Of a stretch of DNA of 64,000 nt, positions 44,166 to 55,122 are shown piece by piece; the stretch's first letter is position 1; the number at the start of each line of letters is the position of its first letter. The stretch is from Dactylorhiza incarnata (lineage: Eukaryota > Streptophyta > Magnoliopsida > Asparagales > Orchidaceae). The notes under the pieces are model-generated. The model worked only from the letters and a program-made list of their open reading frames with translations, did no database searches and was not told the DNA's origin. The stretch lies in the NCBI GenBank assembly GCA_033032865.1, contig JAWHQI010000019.1:9652001-9716000 (forward strand), given 5' to 3'. A program made the position numbers and the translations under genes.

Positions 44166-44310
44166 CAGATTTATCAACAAATCCTACACTCGGAGACAAC
44201 GGCTCCTACAAACTCGGAGAACAACCTCTCCTACAAACTCAGAGTAAACAACTCCTACAACTCGGAGTAAACAACTCCTACAAAATAACTCGGAGTAAAA
44301 ATCCTACAGA
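44166..44310 (-). ncRNA. Hairpin array in G LTR
   Basis: On the minus strand the units read GTAGG-stem-GTTG-stem-CGAG, the same layout as in E. Stems differ: GATTT/AAATC (from 44191), GGAG/CTCC, GGAGA/TCTCC, GGAGT/ACTCT and GGAGT/ACTCC. The last unit is shortened. Confidence 0.75.
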
Positions 44311-44799
44311 AATTAAATAAAGTTTGAAATGAAACTTCTCTTGAATCTCAATAGAGATTAACTTCAGATCTGGAGATACTAAATCTTCTTCTTCCTTTAG
44401 AGTGAAAGCTTGGATCTTCAAGGATTAGGAAGAATAAAGAATCGGCAAACCTGATATGAGTAGACCCTTTGATTAAATCGAAAAGATCTTCAATATTGAG
44501 AGCAGCAACTTGATCAAAGGTCTTCTTATCTGAGAAATCTTTAGCAACACTGAAGAACGAAACTTGAGCGGCGCAGAAGTTAGATCTCAGAAAACTTGTT
44601 CAGCACGCAAGAAAGAAAACAGCTGGGTTCTTCTTTTTCAATCGGGTTATATCTTCTCCTTGCCCTAAAAATAAGAGATTATTTATAGGAAGACCTCCAA
44701 CGGCTTGGGCGACAAACGAGGAGAGGTCTCCATGTGTACTGTACATGGCGGCCAACCCTAAATTTCAAAAACGAAACGTAAATTTGAAATCTGTCTGTC

Positions 44800-45125
44800 C
44801 GTCATTCGTCGAGACTTTACGTGAACATTCGACGAATTGACTTGGCCATTGAAAAATACTGAACAAAGCTTGAAAACTGTCTTCTGTTTTCATTCGTCGG
44901 AATTCATCGGGAGTTCTCGAGAACATTCGACGAATTGACTTAGCCGCACATTTTCCTTCACAAGTCTGCCTTTTCGACTTCTGTCTGCGTTCGTCGATAT
45001 TCGTCGGGAGTTCATCAGAACATTCGACGAATAGACTTAGCCGCAGAAATTTCTTCTTCAAACTAGAAATTTGGCTTCTGTCTGGATTCGTCGAGATTCA
45101 TCGGAACTTCATGAGGCATCTCGAC
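44800..45125 (-). repeat. TTCGTCGA / TTCGACGAA word cluster in G LTR
   Basis: Four modules of about 85 bp each contain a TTCGTCGA-type word and, about 30 bp on, an AACATTCGACGAAT word followed by GACTTAGCCGCA. They lie upstream of the TATA box on the minus strand. 45061-44765 is also an open frame, which I regard as a by-product of the repeat. Confidence 0.75.
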
Positions 45126-45442
45126 GAATTGACTCAGCAAAAATTTCTTTTCTTCTGAAAACCTGCTCCACTCCTCAAGCATGAAAACCTTCAGTTATGA
45201 GTATATGAAGTACACCCCAATAGAGAGATTACACATGGACCAACACTTTGTTCTACACAATGAGGGATTACATTGTCTAGAACTGTGTTTGGTGATCCAT
45301 TACAACCTGACTTTGGTGTGCACTTAGCAATTTAGAACCTGCAAACACATAACTAGAGAACAACATCAAATACAACTCAATTCAACTTAGTTCAAAGGAA
45401 CACTTCTTCAAATCAAGCTAATTGTGGCTACAATACCCAACA

Positions 45443-46262
45443 GGGCTCTCCAAGGCACTTTGTCTGCCTAGACTTTCAAGGGACGAAATAGAGGATGAGA
45501 TCTCATAGGAAGATCTTTCAACAACAAAGAAGTGGTGCAACCACAAAGGACAATCTCATGGTACCTTGAAGAAGTCTGACTTCAAAGTAAAAGGGAAACT
45601 TTAGGCTGATATTCTTGGTAAAGCATTATTATGCAAACCTGGATCTCATGACAGAATATCCAAGGATATGTTTGAAATTATGACCAGAGTAATTCACTGC
45701 AAGAAAACTGACTGGGCTCAGTTACTATTCAAAATGATCCAGGGAAGTCTTTAAGCACCAAATTTTGGAAGAATCCTATCCATATATCTCCTTAACACTC
45801 TTCAATTAAATGAAAAGATGGGATCACCCATCCATTATATGAAGAAAATAGACTTAAAAATTCTGGGGAGATGGGAGAAAGTTATCCCTAAAACTACATG
45901 GAAAGGGAAGAAGATCAGTGACAGTCAGGACAACCCATCTGCAAGTAGTGATAGTATACAATCCAGAACCACATGTTGAGAACTTAGTTACTAATATGGC
46001 AATGCCTGAAGACTCCGCTGCTAAGTAGAGAAGTGCCCCAGTTGAGGGGAAGACTCATACTATGAGCTCTCAGCCCAAGAGACTGTGGAGCCTATTGAGA
46101 ATGTGGTTGTTGTTGAAGGGGAGTCTCACAATGAACTCTCTGCTCCATAAGTTGCGGAAGCAACTTACACTAAGGCTGCTGTCCAAGTAGACCTAGAAAG
46201 TTGCAGAATGGATGTTGAGAATACTGTCCTTGAGATGGGTAGTACTGAGCAAGAGAATCAGT
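45443..46262 (+). pseudogene. ORF3 remnant J, target of G
   Basis: Broken plus-strand translation matches ORF3 of E and F, best in the block reading ADILGKALLCKPGSHDRISKDMFEIM (45612-45690, split here by indels elsewhere). Acidic, Gln-rich text follows to about 46260. Start, promoter and 3' half are missing. G entered at its left edge; the 5 bp after the LTR is GGGCT, but the partner is lost. Confidence 0.7.
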
Positions 46263-46720
46263 CCATAGAATTCATCTTAATTTTGTTAGGTTTTCTCTAA
46301 ACATGAGTGGAACAACACATCATATGTGCGCAGAGGAATAAATATACAAGAACAATCCAAAAGAGTTTCGGATCTTGCAATTTCATGAATCAAGAAATAA
46401 ATAAAGCAACACATTGCAATCTACCTGAGATGAATTGAGTTAATACTCAACCATGGTGCTCCAAACCAAATCCAGAAATGAGCGCCTGAGTTCCAAGCAC
46501 AGAATGTGTATCTGCACCTCTACAACAATCCATATGAGCGAAGGAGAACCCCAATCTTCTTGTCCAACAAGATCTGGGTCAGAGAAGGATTGCCCTCAGT
46601 GTCTCCCATGGATTGCAAGATCTGTGCAAGGGAGAGGCGGAGACGGCAGAGTGGGTCTCGCAGAAACCTTGCGGAATGGTTTCGCCTCTATCTTAGAAAA
46701 GATGATAGCTTAGGGAAAAC
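46263..46720. other. Unassigned stretch
   Basis: I could not link this 460-bp stretch to any other part of the window. Overlapping frames at 46453-46724 are open but show no domain. Confidence 0.3.
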
Positions 46721-48862
46721 CTAAAAATTCCATACAAATTAGACATGTGCATATTTGGGAAATACTCTATGCATGTAGGAGTAGTGTATGGAAAATGGTG
46801 TGCACATAACACCCAAGTTGAATTTAATGATTGTGGAGTTCTACAACTCCAAATAGGATGAAATTTTGGACATGTATGAGTCTTGCCCAAACATATTCCC
46901 TGCCCAAAAGTGGGAATTTTTTGGAAAGACTTTTTATATAGTTTAAAAAAATAATTTCGTAATTCATGCATAATTAAATTAGATGGGTATAAGAACCCCA
47001 AAATGACCTCAAATTTGGGTGGCATGCTTATTAGGTCATTAGTTGACATTGGTTAAAATTTGAGTGTAATTGGACCACTGCATGTTGGGTTATTCCACTT
47101 GCATATCTTTGCATGATATGTATTATGGTGTGCATGTAGCCAAAAAGGGAATTTTGTGAATTTGGCACATATGGCTTGATCTTAGCCTCTGGTATTTTGG
47201 CCACATCTTTGCTATGACATAACACATCACCTTAGTGAAAATTAGGATTTTTGGGATTTAAAATCCTAATTAATGGATTAAATTAAAATATGTCTCCTTC
47301 ATGTAATAGTGAAATGTTTGTGGCCAAAATCTTTTGAAGAATTGTGAGACTCTTAGAAATAACTTGGAATATCATTTGAAACCTCTAAAATTTTTGTAGA
47401 AATTTTTAGAGATTATTTCTTTGATTATTATCAAAATTATGACTTGTCACATTTCTGAATAATTGAAATTTTAATAAGGAAAAAGAGTTGGAAAATTTTG
47501 AAACTCTGGAAGGACATTTGAAATCTAGTTCTGAACCTCTGGAAATTTATTATAAATTTTTGGTGATCATTTGCTTTGAAAAATTTCAATAATATCATTT
47601 GTCACACTTTTGAATTAATGAAATAAATATGTTGAAAATTATTTGAATAATTATGATTCTCTGGATTTGTACTTATTTCATAAATATTGACAAGTGGAAA
47701 TTTTTATGGAATTTTGAGATGAATATCTCTTGTACTTCATTTGTAAAGTGATATTTAGAGAATATTATTCATAAATAGATATTGCTGAGTTTAAATAAGT
47801 TGGAAAATTTGTAACTTTTGCCCATCTTAATATATGGATTAATGTTGTATGTGTTAATTTATTTAGATCACTTGGGCATCAGGAGATGAACCTTCAAGTG
47901 TAATGTGGCATGGAAAATGAAAACAACAATTTTATTTTAGGAGCAAATTAATCAAAAAAATTATGAATTTTTGATAGCTTCTTATCTATGCCTTTATTGT
48001 GTTATGATAAAAATTTCAGGGCCCTAGGCATGGTGTGCATTTAGCAAAAACCTAAGCTAGTGATTAGGCCATCAAGATCATTGAGGATCTGAATGAAACT
48101 TGAAACACAACAACATGACATGTAGAGTTTCAAGAATAAATTGGGAGTCCTTTGAACATGATTACCATTTACATATCATAAGGGCCTTAGGTTATACTCA
48201 TAGTCATGGTGGTCTGCGGATAACAAATCTGCATTTAGTGGTTTGGACATCCTTTGGACATGACACACAACCCCAAACACCTTAGATCTGTTATGTACCA
48301 TATAGGAGGGTGGGTAGGCCATTTTATGTTGGAACTAGTCCAAGACAAGTTGGTGTGTGGTTAGAGAAATGCTTAAGGTTGGATTATTAAATCTAGATAG
48401 AGGAGTGAAACGATATGAACCACCAACAATAATATGACATGTTAAGCTTCTGGGATTAGTCCTAGATCGTGACCAAGTTAAGATGAGCTGAGGAGAACTT
48501 AGTCAGCAAATAACAGGTAGTGTTGAGATTCAATTGAAGGTCATCGCTCCCTTTAATAACTATAATCACCTTAGGGCTCTAAAGTAATCAGAGAGATTGT
48601 GGGAGGTAGGGGTAGGCACCAATAATAATAAATATCTTGAGAAAGGGAGGTTTGGGATCTACCCCATCGTACCTCCTAGTATCGCTGTGAGCCCTTGATC
48701 GGGTAGAACTCGAGAAGTCCAAGATGCACCCTAAACATCTAAGATCAGCAAAAGAGTAGAAAAGACTAGATGGCTTAGGAATATGAATGAATCATACACA
48801 TACATCTTAGGTGACTAGTAGTTTATAGAGTGGAACAGACAATTCTGTCCATGGAGTCATAG
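46721..48862. mobile_element. Giant-LTR fragment L, related to C and K
   Basis: Stretches align by eye with K at 19820-20110 (ATTTGGGTG, GGTTAAAATTTGAG, ACCACTGCAT, AGCCTCTG) and with C at 24530-24690, including motif 1. Both ends are missing; LTR I starts at 48863. Frames such as 46693-47049 (minus) show no domain. Confidence 0.6.
48640..48728 (+). ncRNA. Conserved structured motif 1, copy in L
   Basis: P1 is GGAGGT/ACCTCC (48646-48651 with 48671-48676). Compared with C (GGAGCT/AGCTCC), one base pair has changed from C-G to G-C, a true compensatory change. P2 is TGGG/CCCA, P3 GAG/CTC, P4 CCC/GGG. The tail is GAGAAGTCCAAGA. Confidence 0.65.
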
Positions 48863-50055
48863 TGTTGGTTATAGAATAATCACCAGGGGGGGGTTAGGTG
48901 ATTAAAAATATTTTGCAAGAAATGATTTTAATGGAAGCACTGCACAGGAGAATCACAGAAAATCACAGCACACACACAACAGAAGATGTATAGAGGTTCC
49001 TCAAGACTGGGTGTCTTGAATAGTCCTCTGTCCCTCTGCACCTACCCAACAGTGTGCCAGGCTCGACAAACTTTGCCAATGTCTCCGGCCCGTAAGCCCC
49101 TGTAGCTTAGGCCCGCAAGCCCCTTCACTGCACCCGAGCCCGCAAGCTCGACACTCAGGCTCTCAAGCCCTACACAACATAGACCCGCAAGTCTTGCCTG
49201 CAGCCTAGGTCGGCATGCCCCTTCACTGCACTCGAGCCCGCAAGCTCGACACTCAGGCCCTCAAGCCCTACAACTCGGACCTGCAAGTCCTTGCAGCCTA
49301 GGCCTGCAAGCCCCTTCACTGCACCAGAGCCCACAAGCTCGACACTTTTTGACCCGCAAGTCTCTCTGCCCTAGCCCTCAAGCCTCACAGATCTCAAGCC
49401 CTCAAGCTTGACGCACAGATCTGAAAATAGATCTTACAAGTGTGGCCTGCAAGCCTTACAAAAATAGATTTACAATATTGATTCTGCCTGATGGAGATCG
49501 GCTTCTTTTCTTGAAGAAGATGCTTTTGATGTGAACCTTGACGGTGCGAATCTTCTTTAAGATTCTTGCTCTGCTGGATGTTGACTGGCTATCTTCTATC
49601 TGGAACTCTTCTTTATCAGTCGATGAAGCTAGACTGATTCTCTTGAGAACAAAAGATGAAGATTAACTTGTTCTCCGTTCTTGTTTTTGCTTATCTCCGC
49701 CGTTAATATTCTATTCAAGATTGCTTATGGAGATTCTCTTAAGTTCCAGGATTCGAGTGAGAGTTTAGGGCATACACTGTTCCCTTTTCTAGGACTGAGA
49801 TGCGGCTTAACTGTCTACTATGATGCCCTTTACTAACAGACGCCCATCCCTCAAGAGCATGCGCTGATTAGAAAATAAGGCGGCGACATTAAATGCTGAC
49901 AGCGCGTCCGACTACTTTTGAATCCGTCTTGATGATATTTCCATTGTTACGACGATATGGAAAATATCTCGACGACAGGGCTTGTCGATGTCTTGAACAG
50001 GTTTCTTTTTCAATTCTTCATCAAATAGTGATATCTCGACGATACGGGACATCAC
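48863..50055 (-). repeat. LTR I (copia, minus), cut by B
   Basis: The left end TGTTGGTTATAG corresponds to the LTR end on the minus strand. The C-rich tract (48884-48894), TATAGAGGTTCC block and hairpin array follow. CGACGA words (49905-50045) are the start of the word cluster. B enters at 50056, so the LTR start is outside the visible part. No TATA box could be placed with confidence. Confidence 0.7.
49087..49455 (-). ncRNA. Hairpin array in LTR I: constant loop, varying stems
   Basis: About 15 units share the hexaloop C-C/T-G/T-C-A-A (TTGCGG in transcript sense), with the exceptions CCGTAA, CCACAA and TCTCAA. Stems: GGC/GCC (49087, 49110, 49158, 49256, 49301, 49444), CGAGC/GCTCG (49135), AGAC/GTCT (49181), TCGAGC/GCTCGA (49232), GGAC/GTCC (49277), GAGC/GCTC (49327), GAC/GTC (49351) and CAAGC/GCTTG (49395). 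The unit at 49208 is decayed and that at 49374 has only two pairs. This is the clearest array in the window. Confidence 0.88.
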
Positions 50056-50204
50056 TGTTGGAGCCTATGTTCCGCATCTTTTGGTTTGAGATTAACAAAT
50101 ACAGTATTGTATTTGATCTTGTATTTTGTGTGTTTATAGTGTGCAGGTTTTACATGAACTATAGCTATATGAGTAGTTTGCTTATTGGAGATGACTCTCT
50201 GGAA

Positions 50205-50745
50205 AGAGAGCTAACGCTCGCGTTAGTTGTTAACGCCCCGCGTTAACAATCGTTGAGAAGGAAACCATCGAGAAGAAATGACGTCGAGAATGAATCCGTC
50301 GAGAAGCCAGAGTCAATGCCAGGCGTTAGGTCTTAACGCTGGGCGCTAGCCGTTCGACGAAATGAGATGCCCGTCGACGAATTTTTGTTCGATGAAATGA
50401 GGTACCGGTCGACGAAAATTGCAGTTGATGAAATGGAATTCTGTTCGACGAAATTGTGTACGATAAACTTTGATGGCATTTGACGAAATGAGCTGCCGGG
50501 CGACGAAACTGCATTCGATGAAATGAGTTTTTGGTCGACAAAATTGCATTCAATGAAACGAAATTGCATTCGACGAAATCGCGTTTGACGAACTGAGGTA
50601 CCGGTCGATGAAACTGCGTTCGAAGAAAGTAGATGTCGTTCGACGAAAGTCCATAAACTGCCACGATCTTGATGGTTGCGCGATTTCAGCCACGACAATG
50701 CACGTTCACTAACGCTGGCGTTAACTCTTAACGCCACATGTTAGC
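50205..50745 (+). repeat. GGCGTTAAC and TTCGACGAA word cluster in B LTR
   Basis: The outer parts have GTTAACGCC and GGCGTTA words in inverted pairs. The middle has about 18 TTCGACGAAATG/GTCGACGAAA words at spacings of about 14-21 bp. The minus frames 50326-50737 (Arg/Phe/Ser repeats) are by-products of the repeat. Confidence 0.78.
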
Positions 50746-51222
50746 TCCTTGGCTATTTAAGTACATCCCCTCTCATTATTTTATAGAGATGATTCCAGAA
50801 TTCTGATACTTTTGAGAGAGGCTCGTCTACAGCAATTAGGAGATCTCCCTTGTGCTAACATGAAGATCTAAAGAAGATTTTGAAGGAGAAGGTATACAAC
50901 GCATATTCCATACGAAGGACGATCACTTCAAGAATGCCAACATCTACATCGTCTCCGTCTTCACCTTCAGAATTTCTTGTGGAGTTTCTCTTTACTTATC
51001 TTGTAATCTTTTACTTTTTCCTTTTCTAATTTGTGTGGAGAAATCGTTCGGGGAGAACGACGGATTCTGGGAAGGATTCCATGTGTAAATTCGCCTTGTG
51101 TTTGGCGACTAGGTCCTTGTGCGGCTTAGGGGTAATTCGCCGCCTTGTGCGTGGCGACTAGGTTGAAGGTAGATCTAGGAGATGGCTAGAGTCCTTATCT
51201 AGGGATATATAGGCTATTGCCA

Positions 51223-51247
51223 ACCGGTCCTTGGGAGAAGGACCGGT
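51223..51247 (+). other. Perfect 10-bp stem in B LTR
   Basis: ACCGGTCCTT and AAGGACCGGT are separated by GGGAG. The related place in A (near 10480) is decayed. Confidence 0.7.
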
Positions 51248-52065
51248 GAAACAACAAAAAGTGTTTTTACATATTCTCGCCTTGCTTTCTATCGTTATAG
51301 AAATCAAACATTTGTGTATTCAATTTATTATGAAATAAAATCATCTATTTTAATGTTCTATTCAATTGATTTTATTTCCTCTTTAAGAAAGTTTTAATTT
51401 ATATTTCATTAAAGTATTAAAATTAACATTTTTGTAATCATCTTTGAAATACAATAATCGTTTTTATTATCTCTGATTTTCTGAAATTGTATTTCATATA
51501 AGATTTCATAAGTAAAATCATTGCAACAATCTTTTTGTGCTAAGGAATATTTTTTGGAGAGCTAACGCCCATCGTTAACACTTAACGCCAGGCGTTAGCA
51601 ACAGTTAACAAAAAGTTTTGTTTCTCTTATTTAAAAAGGAATCTTCAATACAATCTTTTCTGAGATATCAAAATATATTTTCTTATAAAATATTCCTAAA
51701 CTTTGATCACAAACTTTGATCACAAACTTTGATAAATTTAATTTAGATTTAAAATTCCATAAAGCCCTTATTCACCCCCCCCCCCCCATCTAAGGGCGCC
51801 GTAATGAAAGTGCACAGTTAACCTCACTAGAATTCTCTAGAGGGGGGGGGGGGGTGAATAGAGATTAAAAAATATTTTGTGCAAAGTTAATATATATGTG
51901 TATGATCACAGATTAGAGCTTCCCACACACCAACGAGAATTAAACAAATAAAGAAAGTAAATGCAAGAAAAGAAATCACAGCACAACACAAGAAAATATA
52001 GTGGTTCCCCAAACTTTGGATAGTCCACTCTTCTACCCCCTTGGTAGGAATTCACTATCTTGCAC

Positions 52066-52196
52066 TGAGTCTTTTGATAAGGAGACTCTTAGAACCACCC
52101 TGAGTCTTTTGATAAGGAGACTCTTAGAACCAACTGAGTCTTTTGAAAAGGAGACTCTTAGAACCAGTACACTGAATTTTTTTTAAGAGAGATTCT
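52066..52196 (-). ncRNA. Hairpin array in F 3' LTR
   Basis: Three units pair GAGTCT with AGACTC around TTTGATAAGG (TTTGAAAAGG in the third), and a fourth pairs GAATTT with AGATTC less well. Spacers read TTAGAACCA. The 5' LTR copy is at 58257-58388. Unlike H, the stems are nearly uniform here. Confidence 0.7.
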
Positions 52197-52811
52197 AAAA
52201 ACTCTTTTACAATGTTTAAGTAAGAATAAGAAAGAAGAAAGAAATAAGAACAAGAATGAATCTTCTTCCTAGCAAGAAGATTGGAAGCACAAGAAGTGAA
52301 TTAAATCTTTCTTCTATAGAGAGAAGAAGATTTGTAGATTTTCCCTCTTATGTGAGATCTATCAGAATTTGCAGCAGAGTGACTTCAGAAGCAGGAGAAG
52401 AAGAATGCTTGAATATTGCTGCAGGACTATTTCTCAATTCTCTCTTGTTCACTTGGGAGCTTTTCCTCTTTTTCAATGAGTAGAATGGTGGATCACTCCT
52501 TGGTTTTTCTCTGTCGACCTCCTTCATAGATATATAGCTCTGTTCATTCAAATAATACTCATAGGAGGAAATTTAATTATCAGACAGAGAATTAGAAGGA
52601 TAGAAACATTTCCATAGTTAGCATACCAATAGAAGGAAAGAATTCATTCCAATTTCAAATAATGTCCATAATGAATTTTATCAAATTAGCCAAGAATCTA
52701 ATAGAGGAAAAGAAAGATTCAGAATGGCTATAAGACGTAAATTGATTCCATATATATCAGATCTATAAGATAAGGAAAGAGATCTGGCGATTTCGAATTC
52801 TGTCATAAAGA

Positions 52812-53032
52812 TCGACGTGCGTCGATTACTATTCGACGCAAGCGTCGAATACATCCTATCTGGACGTCGAGAGGAGAATAAGGAAGGTGCGTCGACAAAG
52901 GTGCGTCGACTACATTAGATGCGTCGACTAGAAATCAGAGTAGCGTCGACAACACATACGTTGAAATCTTCCTAAAGTTACTTCGACTCAATCTGAAGGA
53001 AACGTCGACTACATTTCGACGTTGCGTCGAAC
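52812..53032 (-). repeat. GTCGAC word cluster in F LTR
   Basis: About 12 words such as GTGCGTCGA, TTCGACGCAAGCGTCGAA and GCGTCGACTA occur upstream of the TATA box on the minus strand. The 5' LTR copy is at 59003-59238 and extends further. Confidence 0.78.
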
Positions 53033-53069
53033 TCTTTTTCAGGGGTTAAGAGAAATCATTTTCCCAACA

Positions 53070-53083
53070 ATCTCCCCCTATTT
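53070..53083 (-). other. Polypurine tract of F
   Basis: The minus strand reads AAATAGGGGGAGAT directly before the LTR start. Confidence 0.85.
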
Positions 53084-53297
53084 ATCTTAACCCTATTTAG
53101 AGGGAAATTGTACTAGCATCTCAGCATTTGTAGAGAAAAGAAATATATCAATTAAGCAAAATAAAAAATTGGAAAAAGAGATTATATAACCAAATTTTCC
53201 AGAATTATATAAATAGACTTCATGTTCATATCAATCAGTATTATTTTCAAACATTACTCAGGAGGGGTAGGAGGAGTCTTTCTCTTTCTCTTGAATA

Positions 53298-55122
53298 CTA
53301 CTGTTTTAGGAGAGGAGGGTTCTCCTTCTCATTTGTAGGAAGTTCACCTAGCTCCCCCTGAGCAGATTGCTCCCCCTGGGATGGAACTTCCTTTAATCCT
53401 TCTACTTCTTCAATTTCTTTATTATTTCCAGGTCTAGTTGCATCTGGCTCCTGAGCTTCTACTTCAGTCAACACAGCATCTGGCTGTTCTTTTCTAGCTT
53501 CATTCATAACAGTATCCAGCTCCCCCTGAATTGCTGTTTCTTTATCTTTCTCCCCAACTGCCACATCTTCCTTTTCAGTTTCAATTTCTGCTCTGCTTGC
53601 CTCCCCTTGTAATAGTACTACTTGATTTGCAGCCTCTCTTGCTATACTAAGTACCTCTATTGTTTGTTCTTCAGATTGTAGCTCAGGTACAACTTCATTT
53701 CCAATTGTCTTGAGAAGTGCAAGACTGTTATCTTTTGAGGAAGGAGGGGCTTGTGAGGGAGAGATTTAGGATTGGTGAGCTGCTCTTCATCTAGATTCTC
53801 CCCCTTCTTGACCTTCCTGGCCAGGGAGGTTAAGAAAGACCTGGTCACTCTAGAGGAAGAGAGATAGGTATTCAGATTTCTTACAGAGGCACTGACCCCA
53901 TCTATTTTGGGTGTGCATGTGAAGGATGGAGGAATGAATTTGGTAGCAGTGCTCATCCAGCATTGCTTGGAATGCTTGAGTTGCTGTTGCAATGCACTGA
54001 GTAAGAAGGGCTTCAGTGGATGCAGATGGTTCATGTTGTGGTTGATGATGAGGAGAGAGTGGTGGAAGTGGTGATGAGGGTGGAGAAAGGTTAGTTGATG
54101 TATGAGGTATTGGTGATAGTGGAGGTGAAATGGGTGAGAAAGTATGAGGAGGAGGAGTTGGAGAAACTGCTGTTTGAGGAGAGGGTGTTTGAGAAGGGGT
54201 AGGTAGAGTAGGAGTTATGAGGGTGGTAGAAACTATTTGAGTGGATGATGGTGGTAGAGAAGGATTGTCTCTTTGAGGAGGAGGAGGAGGAGATAGATGA
54301 GCAGGGGAGTTAGGAGGAGAGGGAGTTCTTTCAGGAATGGAACCAGGCTTGGGGATTTTCCTAGTCCATTTGGAGAAGAGGGCAATGGACATCCTCTTTC
54401 CAGGAGGGATAGGAATTCCTTTTGACCTACAGAGGTCAGGGAAGGAGTGGAAGAGTACTTGACTCATAATCCTCATGTAGGCATTCTCTTTGTGAGAATA
54501 TCTAGAGCCTATCATCTTGAGCAGACAGCTGGCCCAGTCTATTTTCTTATTCAATACAAGAGCCCCCATGATGTTTAGTTGCTGCTTGGGCACTGCATCA
54601 TGGGCAGATATCTTACATAGTAGTATCTTTCCTACTATATCTGCTAGTAGTTCCTCAGAAAAGTCTATTTTCTTTAGATGGGTTGGTTTATCCCTTGAAA
54701 ACTTCATGATGGTCAGCAGATGCTTGATTTCATCAGGTGTGAGGTCTATAGATTCATCACCTAATAAAGAAATGATGAAGACTTATGAGGTTACTCTTTA
54801 GAAATTGATTTCCTTTCCCTATTTTAGTTGAAAAAAGATTATATTAGGATATACCTGATGGAAGATCAAAGGTGGTCCTAATATGTTCTGCAGAGATTGA
54901 GACTGGTGTCTCATAGATTGTTCCCTGGATTTCTCCTTGTTCAGATATCTGAACATGAGTTTTCAACTCTGTGAGCTATGTTTCCAGGAGCTTGCATCTT
55001 GTTGAGATGAGTTTGTCCAATCCGAATTCAGTGAAGAGAGCTATGATGTTCTTATAGTTCTCTGCTGCTGCTTGGAAGGATTCAAGGTCGATATCGAACC
55101 CAGAATTTATCTTGGGAGCCAT
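53298..55122 (-). pseudogene. ORF3, envelope-position gene of F, with a probable intron
   Basis: It starts at ATG 55122 (MAPK, as in E). Exon 1 runs to 54855 with one in-frame TAG; exon 2 starts at 54760 and joins in phase. 54707-53850 carries the LLADIVGKILLCKISAHD block shared with E and J, a FSKWTRKIPKPGSIP segment, then about 85 residues of Pro/Ser/Thr-rich repeats. After a phase change, 54034-53657 and 53564-53298 give a charged part with QGE repeats and a basic LARKVKKG segment. There is no signal peptide or clear membrane anchor. The reading is broken by at least one stop and one or two frameshifts. Confidence 0.7.
54761..54854 (-). other. Probable 94-bp intron in ORF3 of F
   Basis: On the minus strand the donor is CATCAG/GTATATCC and the acceptor CTTTATTAG/GTGATG, with a pyrimidine-rich part before the acceptor. 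Unspliced reading stops at a TAA within four codons; splicing joins exon 1 and exon 2 in the right phase for the conserved protein. E has no intron at this point. Confidence 0.65.

Larger units (their letters stand above)
43953..45442 (-). repeat. 5' LTR of G
   Basis: Read on the minus strand it runs from TGTTGGGTAT at 45442 to TTTCTTTCA at 43953. It holds a TTCGACGAA/TCGTCGA word cluster (44800-45125), TATAAATAA near 44680, a hairpin array (44166-44310) and the C-rich tract near 43990. The 3' LTR is lost. Confidence 0.88.
50056..51804 (+). repeat. 5' LTR of B, main part
   Basis: It starts TGTTGGAGCC. The word cluster (50205-50745) mixes GGCGTTAAC/GTTAACGCC palindromes at both ends with TTCGACGAAATG words in the middle. 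TATTTAA at 50754 follows. The transcribed part has GCCTTGTGTTTGGC and CCTTGTGCGTGG units and a C tract at 51775. A further AACGCC/GGCGTTAG pair lies near 51560-51600. Confidence 0.85.
51805..53069 (-). repeat. 3' LTR of F
   Basis: On the minus strand it runs from TGTTGGGAAA to GCACTTTCA. It holds a GTCGAC cluster (52812-53032), TATATAT near 52528, a four-unit hairpin array (52066-52196) and the C-rich tract near 51841. Confidence 0.93.

Noticed and set aside
49087..49455. CRISPR-like array (short repeats with spacers), also at 3483-3630 and 38773-39098
   Set aside because: Units are self-complementary and vary in their stems, spacers are not unique, they lie inside plant LTRs, and there are no cas genes.
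50326..50737. Minus-strand ORFs rich in Arg/Phe/Ser repeats, also 22497-22788, 44765-45061 and 7505-7777
   Set aside because: They are translations of the CpG word clusters in upstream LTR sequence; several frames are open at once and there is no domain.
51780..51860. Runs of C or G (10709, 21650, 30517, 39280, 51780, 51843) as biological signals in their exact length
   Set aside because: The C-rich tract itself is lineage-typical, but run length is prone to sequencing and assembly error.
53657..54034. A separate gene for the 125-residue minus frame
   Set aside because: It overlaps the end of the 54707-53850 frame and reads as the continuation of ORF3 after a frameshift.
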